A stretch of DNA of 12,120 nucleotides from Candidatus Roizmanbacteria bacterium CG_4_10_14_0_2_um_filter_36_35 (lineage in GTDB: Bacteria > Patescibacteriota > Microgenomatia > UBA1406 > GWC2-37-13). The position numbers were made by a program, and so were the translations under genes. Below are positions 11,699 to 12,120 of the stretch, in pieces (within the stretch, counting starts at the first letter, position 1; each line of letters begins with the position of its first letter). The stretch is from assembly GCA_002792355.1 (NCBI GenBank), contig PFOE01000089.1, forward strand, positions 1 to 12,120, read 5' to 3'. The notes beneath the pieces are model-generated. The model ran no database searches, was not told the origin of the DNA, and saw nothing but the letters and a program-made list of their open reading frames with translations.

Positions 11699-12120
11699 TA
11701 TTATCAAAAAACTAAATGGTTATCACGGAATTGGAAGAGGTGTTCTTCTTTTACTTCATAACCAAATATTAACTAAGGAAGAATTTATTCTTTATGAAGC
11801 CATTCTTTCATTCGCTAGTTGGGATAAAGAGAAAAAAGTCAGTTATGGTGTGATCGATCTTACTCAAGAGGAGATAGAATGGCTACTCAATGTGTCCTCC
11901 GGTTATGTATCAAAACTTAAAGAAGGATTAATAGAAAAAGGTTTTTGGAGAATTAATAAAAACAAAAAGATCGAAGTCGTCGGATTTGAACTTATAGAAA
12001 CGTCAGTTTTGTCTAGAATTACAAAAAATAGTAAAGTCGTTGACTATTACGATTATATTGCTCACAAGCAAAATGAATTTGCTTCAGAGCAAAAATTGAT
12101 TGCTCATAAGCAAACAAATA
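11682..12120 (+). CDS. Winged-helix DNA-binding protein, possibly replication-related (cut by window end)
   Basis: ATG 11682 opens a frame that runs off the right edge after 146 codons. It begins MREPNDIIKKLNGYHGIGRG then VLLLLHNQILTKEEFILYEA. The segment about 55-95, VIDLTQEEIEWLLNVSSGYV followed by SKLKEGLIEKGFWRIN, is a winged helix in the MarR/DnaD-N/replication-initiator style: sensor helix, recognition helix with SSGYVSKLKE, and a wing. The visible end contains an imperfect repeat IAHKQNE...LIAHKQTN, a polar helical linker. It overlaps the DUF5659 gene by 17 bases in another frame. It is plausibly a replication or transfer regulator of the element; without the C-terminus this is inference. 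Confidence 0.6.
   Translation, partial: MREPNDIIKKLNGYHGIGRGVLLLLHNQILTKEEFILYEAILSFASWDKEKKVSYGVIDLTQEEIEWLLNVSSGYVSKLKEGLIEKGFWRINKNKKIEVVGFELIETSVLSRITKNSKVVDYYDYIAHKQNEFASEQKLIAHKQTN

Noticed and set aside
1..12120. CRISPR array, tRNA or rRNA genes
   Set aside because: No regularly spaced direct repeats were seen, and I found no cloverleaf with a T-arm GTTCRA consensus or any rRNA signature.
1..12120. UGA recoded as glycine, as in some CPR lineages
   Set aside because: UGA ends several genes at the expected family length (RadC, XRE, DUF5659-type), so it acts as a stop here; the in-frame interruptions are TAA and TAG.

Overview
The window looks like a piece of a Patescibacteria (CPR) genome, possibly Microgenomates-like. 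This is an inference from several sequence traits: AT-rich DNA; tightly packed short genes; few Shine-Dalgarno sites, with several promoters so close to the start codon that mRNAs would be leaderless or nearly so; dispersed GC-rich hairpins of the cctgcc/ggcagg type; and a DUF5659-type small protein beside HTH and Cys-cluster proteins. TGA, TAA and TAG all appear to act as stops.

Layout. (1) 1-242 is a probable divergent regulatory region with nested inverted repeats, a strong + promoter, and a leader hairpin over the ribosome site of the first gene. (2) 243-2717 (+) holds two ATP-grasp ligases in tandem: a PGM1/pre-ATP-grasp type peptide ligase and a D-Ala-D-Ala ligase-like enzyme. A 35-codon reading frame follows. 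(3) 3908-2871 (-) is a compact radC operon made mostly of micro-genes: a membrane micropeptide interrupted by TAA, a 36-aa helical peptide with the clearest Shine-Dalgarno in the window, short-form RadC, and a 51-aa peptide, closed by a terminator. (4) 3950-4880 is about 930 bases without a credible protein gene but rich in long, nested, perfectly paired inverted repeats. It has a consensus-like promoter (4151-4177) and a canonical terminator (4846-4880). I read it as one or two large structured non-coding RNAs. (5) 4895-5485 (+) is a NYN-domain ribonuclease candidate immediately after that terminator.

(6) 9474-5609 (-) is a five-gene operon: a broken D-2-hydroxyacid dehydrogenase, a frameshifted alpha/beta hydrolase, a Cof-type HAD phosphatase, a HAD-IA hydrolase and an EEP-fold phosphohydrolase. 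The first two genes carry disabling mutations; the last three are intact. (7) 9567-12120 (+) looks like the start of a mobile or plasmid-like module: a XRE repressor, a large protein ending in a winged helix, three small accessory proteins and a DNA-binding, possibly replication-related protein that runs off the right edge.

The most interesting parts are the ornate RNA locus beside the NYN nuclease, the ATP-grasp pair with its structured leader, and the cluster of unlisted micro-genes around radC.
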